This document shows positions 35,085-44,714 of a stretch of 64,000 nucleotides of DNA, in pieces (positions within the stretch are counted from its first letter, which is position 1; every line of letters begins with the position of its first letter). The stretch covers positions 3,494,001 to 3,558,000 of the forward strand of contig JADJGF010000001.1 of NCBI GenBank assembly GCA_016708125.1, written 5' to 3'. The position numbers were made by a program, and so were the translations under genes. Under the pieces are notes generated by a model, which did no database searches, was not told where the DNA came from, and worked only from the letters and a program-made list of their open reading frames with translations. This DNA comes from Ignavibacteriota bacterium (GTDB lineage Bacteria; Bacteroidota; Ignavibacteria; Ignavibacteriales; Melioribacteraceae).

Positions 35085-36149
35085 TTAAGATAATAAAACT
35101 CTGATAAGCTGGCTTGCACCAGTTGCGGCGTCTAATGCAAAACCATTAGATTCACCGGATGCGAAAGTTATTGCTTGACCACTTGCATTTGATTGAACTT
35201 TTGAACCAAGTGTTACAGCGGCACCGGAAACAACTAATGCAATGCCGGATGTCATAACCGGACCGTATTCATTTATTGAAGTATCTGCGTTTAAAACTCC
35301 AAGAGCTTTGGCACCATTTCCGCATAAAGCACCATCTAAACCAATGAATAAATTTTTTGTTCTATCTGCGGTCATTAAAACCGAAGTGATTAAAGTTGAT
35401 TGTTCTGTCTGCATTTCTTTTGTCCTTAATTTATATAATAAAAATGGATCTTGTGAAAAAACATGATAATTTAAGCGAGCTAATGATTCAGCGACAACTG
35501 GATTAGGCATACCCCAACCGTTTATTTCGGAATAATGAATAAAGTAATCCGAAGGTGATTCTGTTGCAATTACATTATAATCACCGCAGCGCATTAATAA
35601 ATCTCTGCATTGCCAAAAAGTTAGATCGGTTTTAAACATCAGCCAAAGAATTTTACCGGCAAAGTAACCGGCGGGGGTTTCAGTAAAATTTGAAATTTGA
35701 TTAACAAAAAAATCAATATTATAGCCGTGAATATTTCCTTCGGCCAATGAATTACCAAAACCAATAAACATAACATGTTGAGGTAAAGTCAATAGAATAT
35801 GATGTTGTGAAGTATTATAAGTATTTTGAATTATATTAACTGAAGGATAATAGCGACGAGACATATCGAAATAATTCTGATTGAAAGAACTATAACCAGT
35901 TACAATGATTTCAATTTTATTGATTAATGCAAATTCTAAAGCGGCTTCCAATCCGTAATAAAAATATATAATATTATCGGAGGGAAGAATATCTATATTG
36001 CCATTAGAATTAAATCCAGCTAAAATAGCATCATGAATTCTTTGGTAAGAAATATTTTTATAATCATTGGGATCATTTATATCATTTGGTGCATCAAAAG
36101 AAATAATGATTTTAGGATATTCTTTAATATGTGGAGCAATTGTTGGCAT
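35085..36149 (-). CDS. fusion of an inactive subtilisin-like domain with a capsid-cement domain
   Basis: 354 residues. Residues 1-235 follow the late half of a subtilase: GLEAALEFALINKIEIIVTG (helix then strand), HVMFIGFGNS in place of the oxyanion-Asn strand, TPAGYFAGKILWLMFKTDLT in place of the catalytic-Ser helix, and NGWGMPNPVVAESLA as the closing motif. The Ser position reads Glu and no Asp or His catalytic motif exists. Residues 265-354 match DUF2190-type capsid cement (GIALVVSGAAVTLGSKVQSN, ending GASQLIRVLLS). It follows the capsid gene, so a decoration protein on the head is likely. The subtilase relation is my own motif reading. Confidence 0.65.
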   Translation of the reverse strand: MPTIAPHIKEYPKIIISFDAPNDINDPNDYKNISYQRIHDAILAGFNSNGNIDILPSDNIIYFYYGLEAALEFALINKIEIIVTGYSSFNQNYFDMSRRYYPSVNIIQNTYNTSQHHILLTLPQHVMFIGFGNSLAEGNIHGYNIDFFVNQISNFTETPAGYFAGKILWLMFKTDLTFWQCRDLLMRCGDYNVIATESPSDYFIHYSEINGWGMPNPVVAESLARLNYHVFSQDPFLLYKLRTKEMQTEQSTLITSVLMTADRTKNLFIGLDGALCGNGAKALGVLNADTSINEYGPVMTSGIALVVSGAAVTLGSKVQSNASGQAITFASGESNGFALDAATGASQLIRVLLS

Positions 36150-36454
36150 TACTTATTTCTTTTTTTTCTAGTTGATTTACCTTGATTACCTTGCCTACCG
36201 ACATGCAAGCTTGAATTTCCCGGATTTTGCTGTTCATCAGAATTATTTATTTCTTCTGAATTAATGCTTAATTGTTCCGAATTATTAGCTATTTCTTCCG
36301 AACTATTATTTAAATCTTTTGAAACTTTCCCGACTTGAATTTCTTGAGATGAATTTTCAAGAAACGGCAATAATTCATCGGATGGATTCCCTAAGAAATC
36401 CATACCGATTTTATAAATTGTACCTTCGTGAACGAAATTTTCTAATACTTTCAT
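36149..36454 (-). CDS. small head-completion-like protein with Asn/Ser/Glu repeats
   Basis: 101 residues. The first 35 (FVHEGTIYKIGMDFLGNPSD) look like a compact domain found beside phage capsid genes; residues 45-80 repeat SNSEE/NNSEQ-type units, and the tail is basic. One-base overlap with the next gene. Function unknown. Confidence 0.55.
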   Translation of the reverse strand: MKVLENFVHEGTIYKIGMDFLGNPSDELLPFLENSSQEIQVGKVSKDLNNSSEEIANNSEQLSINSEEINNSDEQQNPGNSSLHVGRQGNQGKSTRKKRNK

Positions 36455-36455
36455 A

Positions 36456-37382
36456 TTAGATCACCGTATTACTAATTAAATAACCAGCATCGGGGCCAAC
36501 AATTTTAGGCTGGAATATATCAGTCGAGCGTACAAATAAAACTTTTCCATCACGATCAAAAGTATCAACGGAAGGATAAGCTTTTTTCTTAAAAGTGTAT
36601 CCAAAAGATGGTTCGTAATAAGAACGCTTTTCATTTGTCTGTGCTTTTGGAAGGTAATACAAGCCCATAAAATCACCGAACAAATCGGCATTAACATTTG
36701 CATCATTAGCATAAACAGCATTGCCGATAAATAATTCATCAAAACCTAATAATTGGCGTAACAAATCCGGGGTAACAACTGCATTCATTGTATATTTAAT
36801 ACGGTCAACGATTGCCGGATGATTTTTAAGAGCCATGTAAGTAATTGCTCCCAAAACTGCAACATTAGGATATTTTGCAATTTGCGATCTAACTGCATTT
36901 TTTGCATCGTCAATAATCTGTATTGGATTTGAAGCTGACTGATTAAAGCCGCTTCCGGTAGTAAGAGTAATTCTGTTAGTTGCCGGATAATTAGCAGTAT
37001 TTTGAAGTAAATCTGCGATTTGTTTTTCGAGTCTTAAATTGATGCCATTTGAAACCACATTAGTAGCATGCATTTTTAAAGGAATATCATCTTCATCAAG
37101 TTCACGGTAATCAATTGGGTAAGAAAGATCATGCTCCGTTAAAACAAAATCAACAGTACTTCTACCTTCGGGAGAAATCTGATTAGATGCAGCGCGGATG
37201 GCTCTTTCCGTATTATAAATTTTAAAAGCTTCTTTGTTGAATAAAGGCACTTTTCCGCCTTCCTTTGAAACTACAACAATTGGGAAAATTTTAGTACCGA
37301 TATGTTCAGCATTAGAATAACCTCTAGCTAATTCAGTAAGAACGGGGTCGTTAACTCTCTTTTGTTTTAATGTTCCATCCAT
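36456..37382 (-). CDS. major capsid protein
   Basis: 308 residues. N-terminal part PVLTELARGYSNAEHIGTKI, then GKVPLFNKEAF and LTEHDLSYPIDYREL, typical of a phage major capsid family of HK97 fold in Mu-like and Bacteroidota phages. Position between prohead protease and cement gene supports it. Confidence 0.85.
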   Translation of the reverse strand: MDGTLKQKRVNDPVLTELARGYSNAEHIGTKIFPIVVVSKEGGKVPLFNKEAFKIYNTERAIRAASNQISPEGRSTVDFVLTEHDLSYPIDYRELDEDDIPLKMHATNVVSNGINLRLEKQIADLLQNTANYPATNRITLTTGSGFNQSASNPIQIIDDAKNAVRSQIAKYPNVAVLGAITYMALKNHPAIVDRIKYTMNAVVTPDLLRQLLGFDELFIGNAVYANDANVNADLFGDFMGLYYLPKAQTNEKRSYYEPSFGYTFKKKAYPSVDTFDRDGKVLFVRSTDIFQPKIVGPDAGYLISNTVI

Positions 37383-37408
37383 ATATGGACCTCATATTTA
37401 ATTATGTT

Positions 37409-38473
37409 TTAATTATTCATTAAACTTAGAAGCGCATCCTTATAAGAAATTTTCTGTTCTTTGGATAACGCCAATACTTTTTTGTGAAGTGAGAAAGATT
37501 CAGGATCAACCTCATAGTTATCATATTCATACTCAGATTTAGAACTGCCGAGATTTTTTGCGAAATCATCCAATAAAAGCATATTTGGGAATTGATCTAA
37601 AAGGGCATCAAATTTCGATAATAAAGTTTTGGTTTGATTTTCTGAATTAGAAACATGCTCCGAAGTAATAAATTGGAGAAGATCCATAATTGATAATTTT
37701 ATTGCGGGAGTAAGCGAACCGGATTTAATTTTATCGTTAAGAGAAAATTCAAATTTTGAGATATCAATTTTTAACTGAACGGAATAATTAAGCTGTTTGG
37801 TTAGATCATCTTTCAAATTTGTAAAATCATTTTTAAGATTTGTAACAACCGATAACAAATCATTTGCTGAGGATTTATCATTTGATGCATTATTATTCTT
37901 AGATTGTTCCGGAAGAGGATTTCCGGTTTCATCTAAGATTGCAGTCGAAAAAGCGACAAATTTTTCGGTTCTGTAGTTATCAATTATTTCATCAATTAAA
38001 CCAATTGCAAGGGCTTCATCAGCAGAAATGAATGAAGATTTATTGCACATTTCTTTAAGTTTTTCTTCATCAAGATTAGTTTTCGCTTTATAAATATCTA
38101 TTAGCGTATCGCGGAATTTTCCAAGATTGTTTGATTGGTCTTGAAAATCGTTAGTATCACCGATTGCGATATTCCACGGATTATGGATAAATATGTAGGA
38201 ATTTTTATAAGCAAGGATTTTATTTCCAGCTAGAGCGATAACCGAAGCGATTGAAGCCGCGATTCCATCAATAATTGTAGTTACGTTTCCAAAATCTCGA
38301 AGCTGATTAAAGATTGAAAATCCCTCAAAAAGAGAACCTCCGGCTGAATTAATACGAACTTCAATTTCAGAAATATTTTTTGATTTGAAATCTTCAAGCG
38401 TGTTAAGAATTGTTTTAGAAGAAATGCCAAAACTTGAAATATGATCAAAAATGTTAATAATACCTTTATTCAT
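37409..38473 (-). CDS. ClpP-type prohead protease
   Basis: Start chosen at ATG 38473 behind GAGGATAAA; TTG 38524 is less likely. 354 residues. ClpP fold with RINSAGGSLFEGFSI, nucleophile Ser74 in GIAASIASVIALAG and His97 in FIHNPW; the third residue is in the following helix. The C-terminal 170 residues are helical and may be the scaffold part. Processes the capsid during head maturation. Confidence 0.88.
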   Translation of the reverse strand: MNKGIINIFDHISSFGISSKTILNTLEDFKSKNISEIEVRINSAGGSLFEGFSIFNQLRDFGNVTTIIDGIAASIASVIALAGNKILAYKNSYIFIHNPWNIAIGDTNDFQDQSNNLGKFRDTLIDIYKAKTNLDEEKLKEMCNKSSFISADEALAIGLIDEIIDNYRTEKFVAFSTAILDETGNPLPEQSKNNNASNDKSSANDLLSVVTNLKNDFTNLKDDLTKQLNYSVQLKIDISKFEFSLNDKIKSGSLTPAIKLSIMDLLQFITSEHVSNSENQTKTLLSKFDALLDQFPNMLLLDDFAKNLGSSKSEYEYDNYEVDPESFSLHKKVLALSKEQKISYKDALLSLMNN

Positions 38474-38593
38474 TTTATCCTCAGATAACTGTTTAATATT
38501 AGCCAATTGTTTGTATGTGACCAAAATAATTCATAAGTTAGAATAAAGCAAGAAAATAAATAGCGAAAAAGCTATTTATTTTATCGCAGTAAT

Positions 38594-38926
38594 ATGAGAG
38601 GTAGGAAAAAGAAATATATAAATCATAAGAAAGTCGAGGAATACATACGGATAGGGCTTTCAGGCAGAGAAATAGCAAAATTAACTGATGTAAGTGAGTT
38701 CACAATTAGGAAGATATTTCACGCACTTTTACAAAAAAGGGAGCATGAAAATATTTTAGCACTAAATGAGAAAAAAAAGAAATTATTGGATAAGCAATTT
38801 GAAAGAGCGATGGAAGGAAGTGATATTATGTTAATCTGGTTGGGTAAGAATTGGCTTAAGCAGAGTGATAAAATTGAAGAGAATGTAAGACAGAAATTAG
38901 AAATAACTAAAAAAGAAATCAAATAA
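38594..38926 (+). CDS. probable terminase small subunit
   Basis: 110 residues. HTH at about residues 12-40 (EEYIRIGLSGREIAKLTDVS), then a helical part with AMEGSDIMLIWLGKNWLKQS, a pattern common in small terminase proteins. Divergent from the protease gene. Recognises the packaging site in phage DNA and hands it to TerL (40728). Confidence 0.65.
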   Translation: MRGRKKKYINHKKVEEYIRIGLSGREIAKLTDVSEFTIRKIFHALLQKREHENILALNEKKKKLLDKQFERAMEGSDIMLIWLGKNWLKQSDKIEENVRQKLEITKKEIK

Positions 38927-39300
38927 AACAGAAGACAGAATTCAGAAGACAGAATGAAAGAATTGAAAAAAAATGTAATTCATAGTCATTCAGTGGTGAT
39001 TCAGTAGTAAAGAGAAACGTTGAAACGTGAAAAAGAAATTGAATAATTAAAAATTAGGAATTATGAATTAAGAAGACAATAGGCAGAAAATAATTAAGAA
39101 TTAAGAATTAAGAATGAAAAAATTAAAAAAATTATGAATTATGAATTAAAAAAGTAAAAGAAATTTTGAATGAAGAATTAAGAATGAAAAAAAGAAAAAG
39201 TAATTCGTAGTTATTCAGTGGTGATTCGATGGAGAAGAGAAAAGTTAAAAGTAAAAAGTAAAAAACAAAATCAGAATTAAGAAAATAAAAGAAACAGAAT
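38927..39300. repeat. spacer made of interspersed short repeat words
   Basis: No gene. The gap is built from the words AATTAAGAATTAAGAATGAAAA, given here only in part (AATTAAGAAT), GAATTATGAATTAA, CAGAAGACAGAATTCAG and ATTCAGTGGTGATTC. The same words fill 40492-40727, 42015-42467, 44144-44340 and 54842-55160. Confidence 0.7.
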
Positions 39301-40491
39301 TTGAAGGCGTTAATAATATATCATACTAATGCACTTGAACCGGCTCATTCGCAAGCAGTGAAAACAGCGTTTATTGCTGGCGGTGGAATTGATGCAGATA
39401 TTTATTTAATAACAAATTTTAATCAAGCGGTTTTAGATTATGAAAGAGATAATAATTATGATGCAATAATTTACAGTTATGAAGGATTAGCAAATTATTT
39501 ACAGTTGGCGATAAATAATCCAGACATAATGATATTCATGCCGACTCATTCAATTTATGCAGAACAAATACAGCAGTTAGTCGTAACCGAAAGTTTACAA
39601 GATTTACAAGGCGGTGAATATGAATTTAAAGAAACAACGCAAAACAAGGATTCATTTAGTAATGGTTATATCTGCGGACAGTTATTTAAAATAGCAGAAT
39701 TAAGAAATTGTAGTTTACAAGATGCAAGGTTTTTGGCGAATAAAACGAAAGATGTTGATGGCGGAATAAATATTACTTCCGCAACAAATTACCAAACAGA
39801 AATTTTTATTGATGAGCCAAAAGAAATAGAAATTGAATATTTACAAGACTACCAAGTAAAAGTAAAATGTGATTTGGTTAGAGATGCAATTGAATATGAA
39901 TATCAAATATTAAAAGAAAACAATTACATAGGTGAAAGAGAAAGAATAATTGAATTTACTGATTCTGAAGAAAGATTTATAAAATATAGAGCAATTAGGG
40001 GAAGCAATATTTCAAATTGGAGTGAATTATTTAAAATATATCCATTAGAAGAAAGGAGAAAAAAAATGGTAAAAGTATCAATGTTTAGACAGGTTGGCGT
40101 TAGAAGAAAAGAATTTATAGAAGATGTACCAACTGAAGAAGGGCAAATTTATGTGAGCAAAATTGAAAATGGTGTAATGCAAATGGTTAAAAAGAAAGCA
40201 GTAAAAAGATATACTGCACAAATAGGAGTTGCAGAAGGAATTGACGATATAATATTATTTGAAAATGATTTGGGTACAGTAACGGTAAGTTGGAATAATA
40301 CATATAAAAGAGTTGAAATAGCAAATACCAATATTTTATTTAATGGTGTACTTGCTTTTACAGAAGATGATTATGATTATAAATTCCAAATAGGTAGGGG
40401 TAATCAAATGATAGCAATTTCTGCTAAGGATATTAATAATGTTGTTTTAGATGAATTTTTAGTAACGGTACATATTGAAGTATTTAAATAA
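39301..40491 (+). CDS. second inactive-subtilisin-like protein with a fibronectin-like part
   Basis: 396 residues from TTG. Residues 1-150 resemble the domain in the protein at 35085: YEGLANYLQLAINNPDIMIF for the helix-strand pair and DSFSNGYICGQLFKIAELRN for the Ser helix. Here the Ser position is kept (DSF) but Asp and His motifs are absent. Residues 180-260 look like a fibronectin type III domain (IEIEYLQDYQVKVKCDL), followed by a beta-rich C-terminus. It lies between the terminase genes; a virion or fibre-like role is inferred. Confidence 0.5.
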   Translation: MKALIIYHTNALEPAHSQAVKTAFIAGGGIDADIYLITNFNQAVLDYERDNNYDAIIYSYEGLANYLQLAINNPDIMIFMPTHSIYAEQIQQLVVTESLQDLQGGEYEFKETTQNKDSFSNGYICGQLFKIAELRNCSLQDARFLANKTKDVDGGINITSATNYQTEIFIDEPKEIEIEYLQDYQVKVKCDLVRDAIEYEYQILKENNYIGERERIIEFTDSEERFIKYRAIRGSNISNWSELFKIYPLEERRKKMVKVSMFRQVGVRRKEFIEDVPTEEGQIYVSKIENGVMQMVKKKAVKRYTAQIGVAEGIDDIILFENDLGTVTVSWNNTYKRVEIANTNILFNGVLAFTEDDYDYKFQIGRGNQMIAISAKDINNVVLDEFLVTVHIEVFK

Positions 40492-40727
40492 TACAATGAG
40501 AACGGAAAGACGTTGAAAACAGAAAAAAAAGATTAAGATTAAGAATGCAGAAGTCAGTCCGTTAGCTAACGGAACAGAAATCAGAAAGAGAAAAAATAAA
40601 AAGCTGACTGTTGCGGAATGTTCAGCATTCCAAAAAATACAATTATAAGTACATAAAGATTATTTTGGTATGCTATGAAGCGCTTGCCTACTGCAAGCAG
40701 GTTTGTAAATCAGCAATAAAAATAAAA
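40492..40727. repeat. spacer with short repeat words and three hairpins
   Basis: Contains the 16-bp palindrome TCCGTTAGCTAACGGA (40558-40573), a GGAATG/CATTCC hairpin near 40617 and a GCTTGC/GCAAGC hairpin near 40682. A near copy of the palindrome is at 57121-57136. A continuous frame from 40611 into TerL exists but has no start signal. Confidence 0.6.
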
Positions 40728-42014
40728 ATGAATGAAGAAGAAAGTATTAGTCAGATTGAAATTAATTACCATAAGAATCAACTCAAGATATTTTTTGAAT
40801 CGAAGAAAAGGTATAAGGTAATTACAAAAGGGAGAAGGTTCGGGCTTACTAAAGGTATGGCGAATTTTCTTATTGAAAAAATGTTTGATGAAACGCTCAA
40901 ATGTTTGTGGGTTGATACGACTTACTCAAATATTCAGAGATATGTAGAAAGATATATTATTCCGATATTAAAAAATGTACCAAAGCAATATTGGAAGTGG
41001 AGAAAGAAAGAATCCATTTTAGAAATTTGCGAATCGTACTGCGATTTCAGATCAGCAGATAGACCGGAAAATATTGAAGGTTTTGGATATAATTTAATAA
41101 TCCTAAACGAAGCCGGAATTATATTAAAAAACAGAAAATTATGGATTGAATCTATTCGTCCTATGGTAATGGATTATAAAGCCGATGTAATAATCGGCGG
41201 TACTCCAAAAGGTAAGAAGCATAAAGGTGAGCCGCATTTGTTCTTTGAACTTTCGGAATTATGCAAAATTGAAAAAGATTGGGAATTATTCCAATTCTCG
41301 ACTTATGATAATCCGCTTATTGATGTCGATGAAATTAAGCAGCTGGAAAGGGAAATTGCTTCATCAATTAGGGACCAAGAAATTTACGGAAAGTTTATTG
41401 ATGTAACAGAAAATGCAATCATTAAAAAAGAATGGTGGCAATATTTCCGAAATGAAAGTTATAAATCTGAAAACATCACCGGAATTTATCAAAGCTGGGA
41501 CACAGCTTTTAAGAAAAATGAGGAGAATGATTTTTCCGTTTGCAGTACTTGGGCTGTTACAAAAAATAAAATATTCTTAATTGATGTTTACAGAGAGCGA
41601 TTAACATTCCCGGAATTAAAAAGAATTGCCGTACAACTTTTTATGAAATATGAGCCGAAGGAAATTTTAATTGAAGATAAAGCAAGCGGAACGAGTTTAA
41701 TTCAAGAATTAAAAAGTGAATCATTACTTCCAATAAAAGAGATAAAGGTCGATGGTGATAAAATTGCACGCGCCAACGCTGTTACTCCGCTTATAGAAAT
41801 TGGGAAAATATTTATTGATGAAAATGCGAAATGGAAAAAAGATTTTATTGATGAATGCGAAGAATTTCCGAACGGACAGTTTGACGATCAAGTAGATTCC
41901 ATAACTCAATTTTTGAATTACATAAAGAATAAACAAAAAGAGAATGCTGATATTACTGCAAGAATAATTAAGTATAAAAAGCCGAAGAGGAATTTTAGGA
42001 ATGTGAGAGGATGA
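40728..42014 (+). CDS. terminase large subunit
   Basis: 428 residues from ATG 40728; the longer frame from 40611 reads through repeat words and is unlikely. ATPase part with Walker A-like KGRRFGLTKGM (residues 34-44) and Walker B LIILNEAGI ending in Glu128; RNase H-like nuclease with Asp258 in YQSWDTAF, then LIEDKASGT and FDDQVDSITQF. Packages phage DNA into the prohead. Confidence 0.9.
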   Translation: MNEEESISQIEINYHKNQLKIFFESKKRYKVITKGRRFGLTKGMANFLIEKMFDETLKCLWVDTTYSNIQRYVERYIIPILKNVPKQYWKWRKKESILEICESYCDFRSADRPENIEGFGYNLIILNEAGIILKNRKLWIESIRPMVMDYKADVIIGGTPKGKKHKGEPHLFFELSELCKIEKDWELFQFSTYDNPLIDVDEIKQLEREIASSIRDQEIYGKFIDVTENAIIKKEWWQYFRNESYKSENITGIYQSWDTAFKKNEENDFSVCSTWAVTKNKIFLIDVYRERLTFPELKRIAVQLFMKYEPKEILIEDKASGTSLIQELKSESLLPIKEIKVDGDKIARANAVTPLIEIGKIFIDENAKWKKDFIDECEEFPNGQFDDQVDSITQFLNYIKNKQKENADITARIIKYKKPKRNFRNVRG

Positions 42015-42467
42015 GGAAGACAATTAAAAATTAAAAATGAAAAATTAAAAATTAGAAAGCGGAACTCAGAAGTAAGGAGAAAAAGGCAAGGAAATTACAA
42101 GATTGCATGATTGTATGAATAAATTAAGAATTATGAATTAGGAATGAAAAAATAGAAGACAGAATTCTGAATGCAGAAGGCAGAAAAATAAAAAAAGAGT
42201 AAGATTAAGAAAAAGAAAAAAGGAACGGAAAGATTGCTTTGAAAAGCACTCGCAATGACAACAGAAAAGAAAAAATTAAAAAAAGATTAAGAGTAAGAAT
42301 AAGACCAGCTTGCAGCTGGCAAGTTAAGAGCAAAAAGAAAAAATTAAAAAAATAATGTCATTAGTAGTCAAAAATTGTCATTAAAAAAAAAGAAAGAAAA
42401 AATAAAGAGTAAGATCAAGATTAAGAATAAGATTAAGAAAAAAAAGAAAAAAGGATAATAAAAGAAA
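42015..42467. repeat. spacer of repeat words including an interspersed palindromic element
   Basis: No gene in 453 bases. Besides the AATTAAGAAT-type words there is GATTGCTTTGAAAAGCACTC followed by GCAATGAC (about 42232-42259), a small hairpin element whose form I know as widely scattered in unrelated bacterial genomes, and CAGCTTGCAGCTGGCAAG near 42307. Confidence 0.65.
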
Positions 42468-43634
42468 TTGCCGAAGATAATTATTAAAAAGGATTTTGCG
42501 ACTGCTGAAAAAGTGGAATGGTGGAAAAAGTTACAGTATTCGATTCCAGATCCCGATAAAATTTTGCAAGATAATGGTTTTGATTATTCGATTTACAGAA
42601 ATTTATTGAGTGATCCGCATTTATGGAGCACGATTCAGCAGAGAAAGGCGCAAGTTAATCAAATGGGCTGGACTTTAGTTAATGATGAAAATGAAGAATT
42701 ATCAAATGAAATTGTTGAAGTATTAGAAAGAATTCAAATCAATAAAGCAATTGATCAGATTTTAGATTGCACCTTGTTTGGTTTTGATGTCGAAGAAATT
42801 AGATATGATGTTATTAACAATAAAATTACACCCATTGAATTAAATCAGAAGCCGGTCGAGTGGTTTATTTACTCAAATGAAAATGAATTGAAGTTAAGAA
42901 AAATAACCGGAGGAAGTTACGTTTTTGAAGAAGGTTTATCATTGCCGGAATACAAATTTATTTTATCTCAGCATAAAGCAACGTATCAAAATCCTTACGG
43001 TGAGAAATTACTTTCCAAAGTTTACTGGCCGATTACTTTTAAAAAAGCAGCAACAGATAATTGGGAAAAACTATTAAACGAACACGGCGTACCATATATA
43101 GTTGCAAGGCATCCAAGTAATGCAACGGAAACACAAAAAACAATTATTGAGCAAAGTTTAACGGATTTATTAAATGATCATGTTGGAATGTTAAGCGAAG
43201 AAATAGGATTGGAATTTAAGGAAAGTCAGAAATACAATGCCGGAGATTTGTTTAAGAATATGATAGAGACTTTGAACATAGAAATATCCAAAGCAATATT
43301 AACGGTAACATTAACAACAGAAATAGGAAGTACCGGAAGTTATAAAGCGGCTCAAATTCATAGAGATATGCTTGAAATGATTGGACTTCAAGATAAGAAA
43401 ATTGTTGAACGAGCAATAAATAAGTTGATAGAGTTTTATGTAATTCTCAATTATGGAACTAAAATAAAATATCCCAAAATAGTACTCGAGAAAAAAGAAG
43501 GAATTGTTGATGCGACAGTAGAAAGGGATAAAACATTAAAAGAAATGGGAGTGAAGTTTAACAAAGATTATTTTGTAAGGAGATATAACCTTCAAGAAAC
43601 TGATTTTGAAATTGAAAATACCGGAGAAAAATAA
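42468..43634 (+). CDS. phage portal protein, Mu gp29-like (DUF935)
   Basis: 388 residues from TTG. Typical segments SDPHLWSTIQQRKAQVNQMG near residue 50, GFDVEEI, NEHGVPYIVARHP near 205 and LTTEIGSTGSYKAAQIHRDM near 285. Forms the dodecameric DNA channel in the head. Confidence 0.88.
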   Translation: MPKIIIKKDFATAEKVEWWKKLQYSIPDPDKILQDNGFDYSIYRNLLSDPHLWSTIQQRKAQVNQMGWTLVNDENEELSNEIVEVLERIQINKAIDQILDCTLFGFDVEEIRYDVINNKITPIELNQKPVEWFIYSNENELKLRKITGGSYVFEEGLSLPEYKFILSQHKATYQNPYGEKLLSKVYWPITFKKAATDNWEKLLNEHGVPYIVARHPSNATETQKTIIEQSLTDLLNDHVGMLSEEIGLEFKESQKYNAGDLFKNMIETLNIEISKAILTVTLTTEIGSTGSYKAAQIHRDMLEMIGLQDKKIVERAINKLIEFYVILNYGTKIKYPKIVLEKKEGIVDATVERDKTLKEMGVKFNKDYFVRRYNLQETDFEIENTGEK

Positions 43635-43933
43635 TGAGTCTTGCTGAATTGATTTCGGGAATTGGAACAATTGGAGTTTTGATAATAGCATACTTCTTAA
43701 AAAAAACAATTAAGGATTTTGAAAAAAGATTTGAAAAGATTGAAGAAAAACAAAATAAGCAAGAGGAAAAAATAAATAAACTAAAACTGAATGAAATAAT
43801 AAATTATAACAAACTTGAAATAATAATTTTGAACATGGAGAAATCCATATCAAAGTTGATTGAGGACAAATTTGAAAAGTTTAATAAAATTTTAGTTACA
43901 AAAGAACATTGTGACAATATTCATCATCAATAA
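43634..43933 (+). CDS. small membrane-anchored coiled-coil protein
   Basis: 99 residues; ATG shares one base with the portal stop. One membrane segment (residues 8-24), then a charged coiled coil. Size and layout would suit a holin-like or head-tail associated phage protein; not decided. Confidence 0.6.
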   Translation: MSLAELISGIGTIGVLIIAYFLKKTIKDFEKRFEKIEEKQNKQEEKINKLKLNEIINYNKLEIIILNMEKSISKLIEDKFEKFNKILVTKEHCDNIHHQ

Positions 43934-43951
43934 AAAGGGAGATAATAAAAA

Positions 43952-44143
43952 ATGCAACAAATATTAAAAAACATTATTGCAATTATTGGATTGGCAAAGT
44001 TATTGAATTATGTTTGGGAAATTGCCTTTGATGAGTTAAACAAGCTTGCAACGGACAGCGAAGCGGCATGGGATGATAAGGCGGTAAAGGTTTTGGATGA
44101 GATTGTGAAGGGAGTGATAAAAAGTTTGGAAGTGAAAAGTTAA
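43952..44143 (+). CDS. small phage protein of unknown function
   Basis: 63 residues, amphipathic to hydrophobic N-terminus (QQILKNIIAIIGLAKLLNYV), acidic middle. Last gene of the packaging block. Confidence 0.55.
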   Translation: MQQILKNIIAIIGLAKLLNYVWEIAFDELNKLATDSEAAWDDKAVKVLDEIVKGVIKSLEVKS

Positions 44144-44144
44144 A

Positions 44145-44212
44145 AAGATTACAAGATGGCAAGATTACAAGATGGCAAGATTACAAGATGGCAAGATGGC
44201 AAGATTACAAAG
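44145..44212 (+). repeat. 16-bp tandem repeat
   Basis: AAGATTACAAGATGGC occurs three times in perfect tandem (44145-44192), then an 8-base half copy and a partial copy. A degenerate version of the same words is found near 42096 and 55040. Confidence 0.8.
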
Positions 44213-44340
44213 AGAATTCAGAATCCAGTAACCAGAAGGCAGAAAAAAAATTAAGAATTAAGAATGAAAAACAAAATGAAATTTTGAATTATGAGTTAAA
44301 AGGAAAAAAATATAAAAAATTATAGTGGAGCAAAGGGTTT

Positions 44341-44370
44341 AGCCGGATATGAAAAGTCCGGCTTTTTTTT
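44341..44370 (+). terminator. terminator copy 1
   Basis: AGCCGGA (44341-44347) pairs with TCCGGCT (44357-44363), followed by eight T. The preceding bases GCAAAGG-TTAGCCGGA recur at 55150-55191. Confidence 0.85.
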
Positions 44371-44420
44371 GCGTGAAATAAAAATACATAATTTTATAGA
44401 AAAAAATATTTTTATAAATA

Positions 44421-44514
44421 AATTGTAATAAATTCATTATTTTTAAGAGGGGGTCAAATCAATTATTTAATTAATTGAGTGGTGAAATGCGACTCCTATA
44501 CATACCAAGACTTG
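44421..44514 (+). repeat. leader module copy 1
   Basis: About 90 bases closely matching 57697-57786. The core at 44473-44514 is identical in 41 of 42 bases, and the G-rich part (AGAGGGGGTCAAATCAATT) in 26 of 29. It covers a GAGTGGTGAA binding-site-like stretch and the start of a small reading frame. Confidence 0.75.
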
Positions 44515-44714
44515 TAAACCAAATTAAAAAAAACTCACCGACATATCTTTTACAAAGATTAACACTCGTATTTAGACAAATAAATGTTTTCACAACAGGA
44601 TTAAAAAATAATTCAAATATTTTATCCTTAATCAGAAAAGATATTCCATTATTAATCTTTTATTTGAAAAATCTTATTAAAAATAAATTAGTAGAAATGA
44701 AAATAGTTATTTAA
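44487..44714 (+). CDS. possible small basic protein starting MRLLYIPRL
   Basis: 75 residues from the ATG in the leader module. Only the first nine residues are shared with the frame at 57759. Basic with hydrophobic stretches. Expression is uncertain. Confidence 0.35.
   Translation: MRLLYIPRLVNQIKKNSPTYLLQRLTLVFRQINVFTTGLKNNSNILSLIRKDIPLLIFYLKNLIKNKLVEMKIVI

Noticed and set aside
40611..40727. N-terminal extension of the large terminase
   Set aside because: It reads through the hairpin-rich repeat spacer and has no family match; ATG 40728 gives a normal TerL.
44145..44212. Possible CRISPR array (regular 16-bp repeats)
   Set aside because: The units are directly tandem without spacers, too short, and no cas gene is present.
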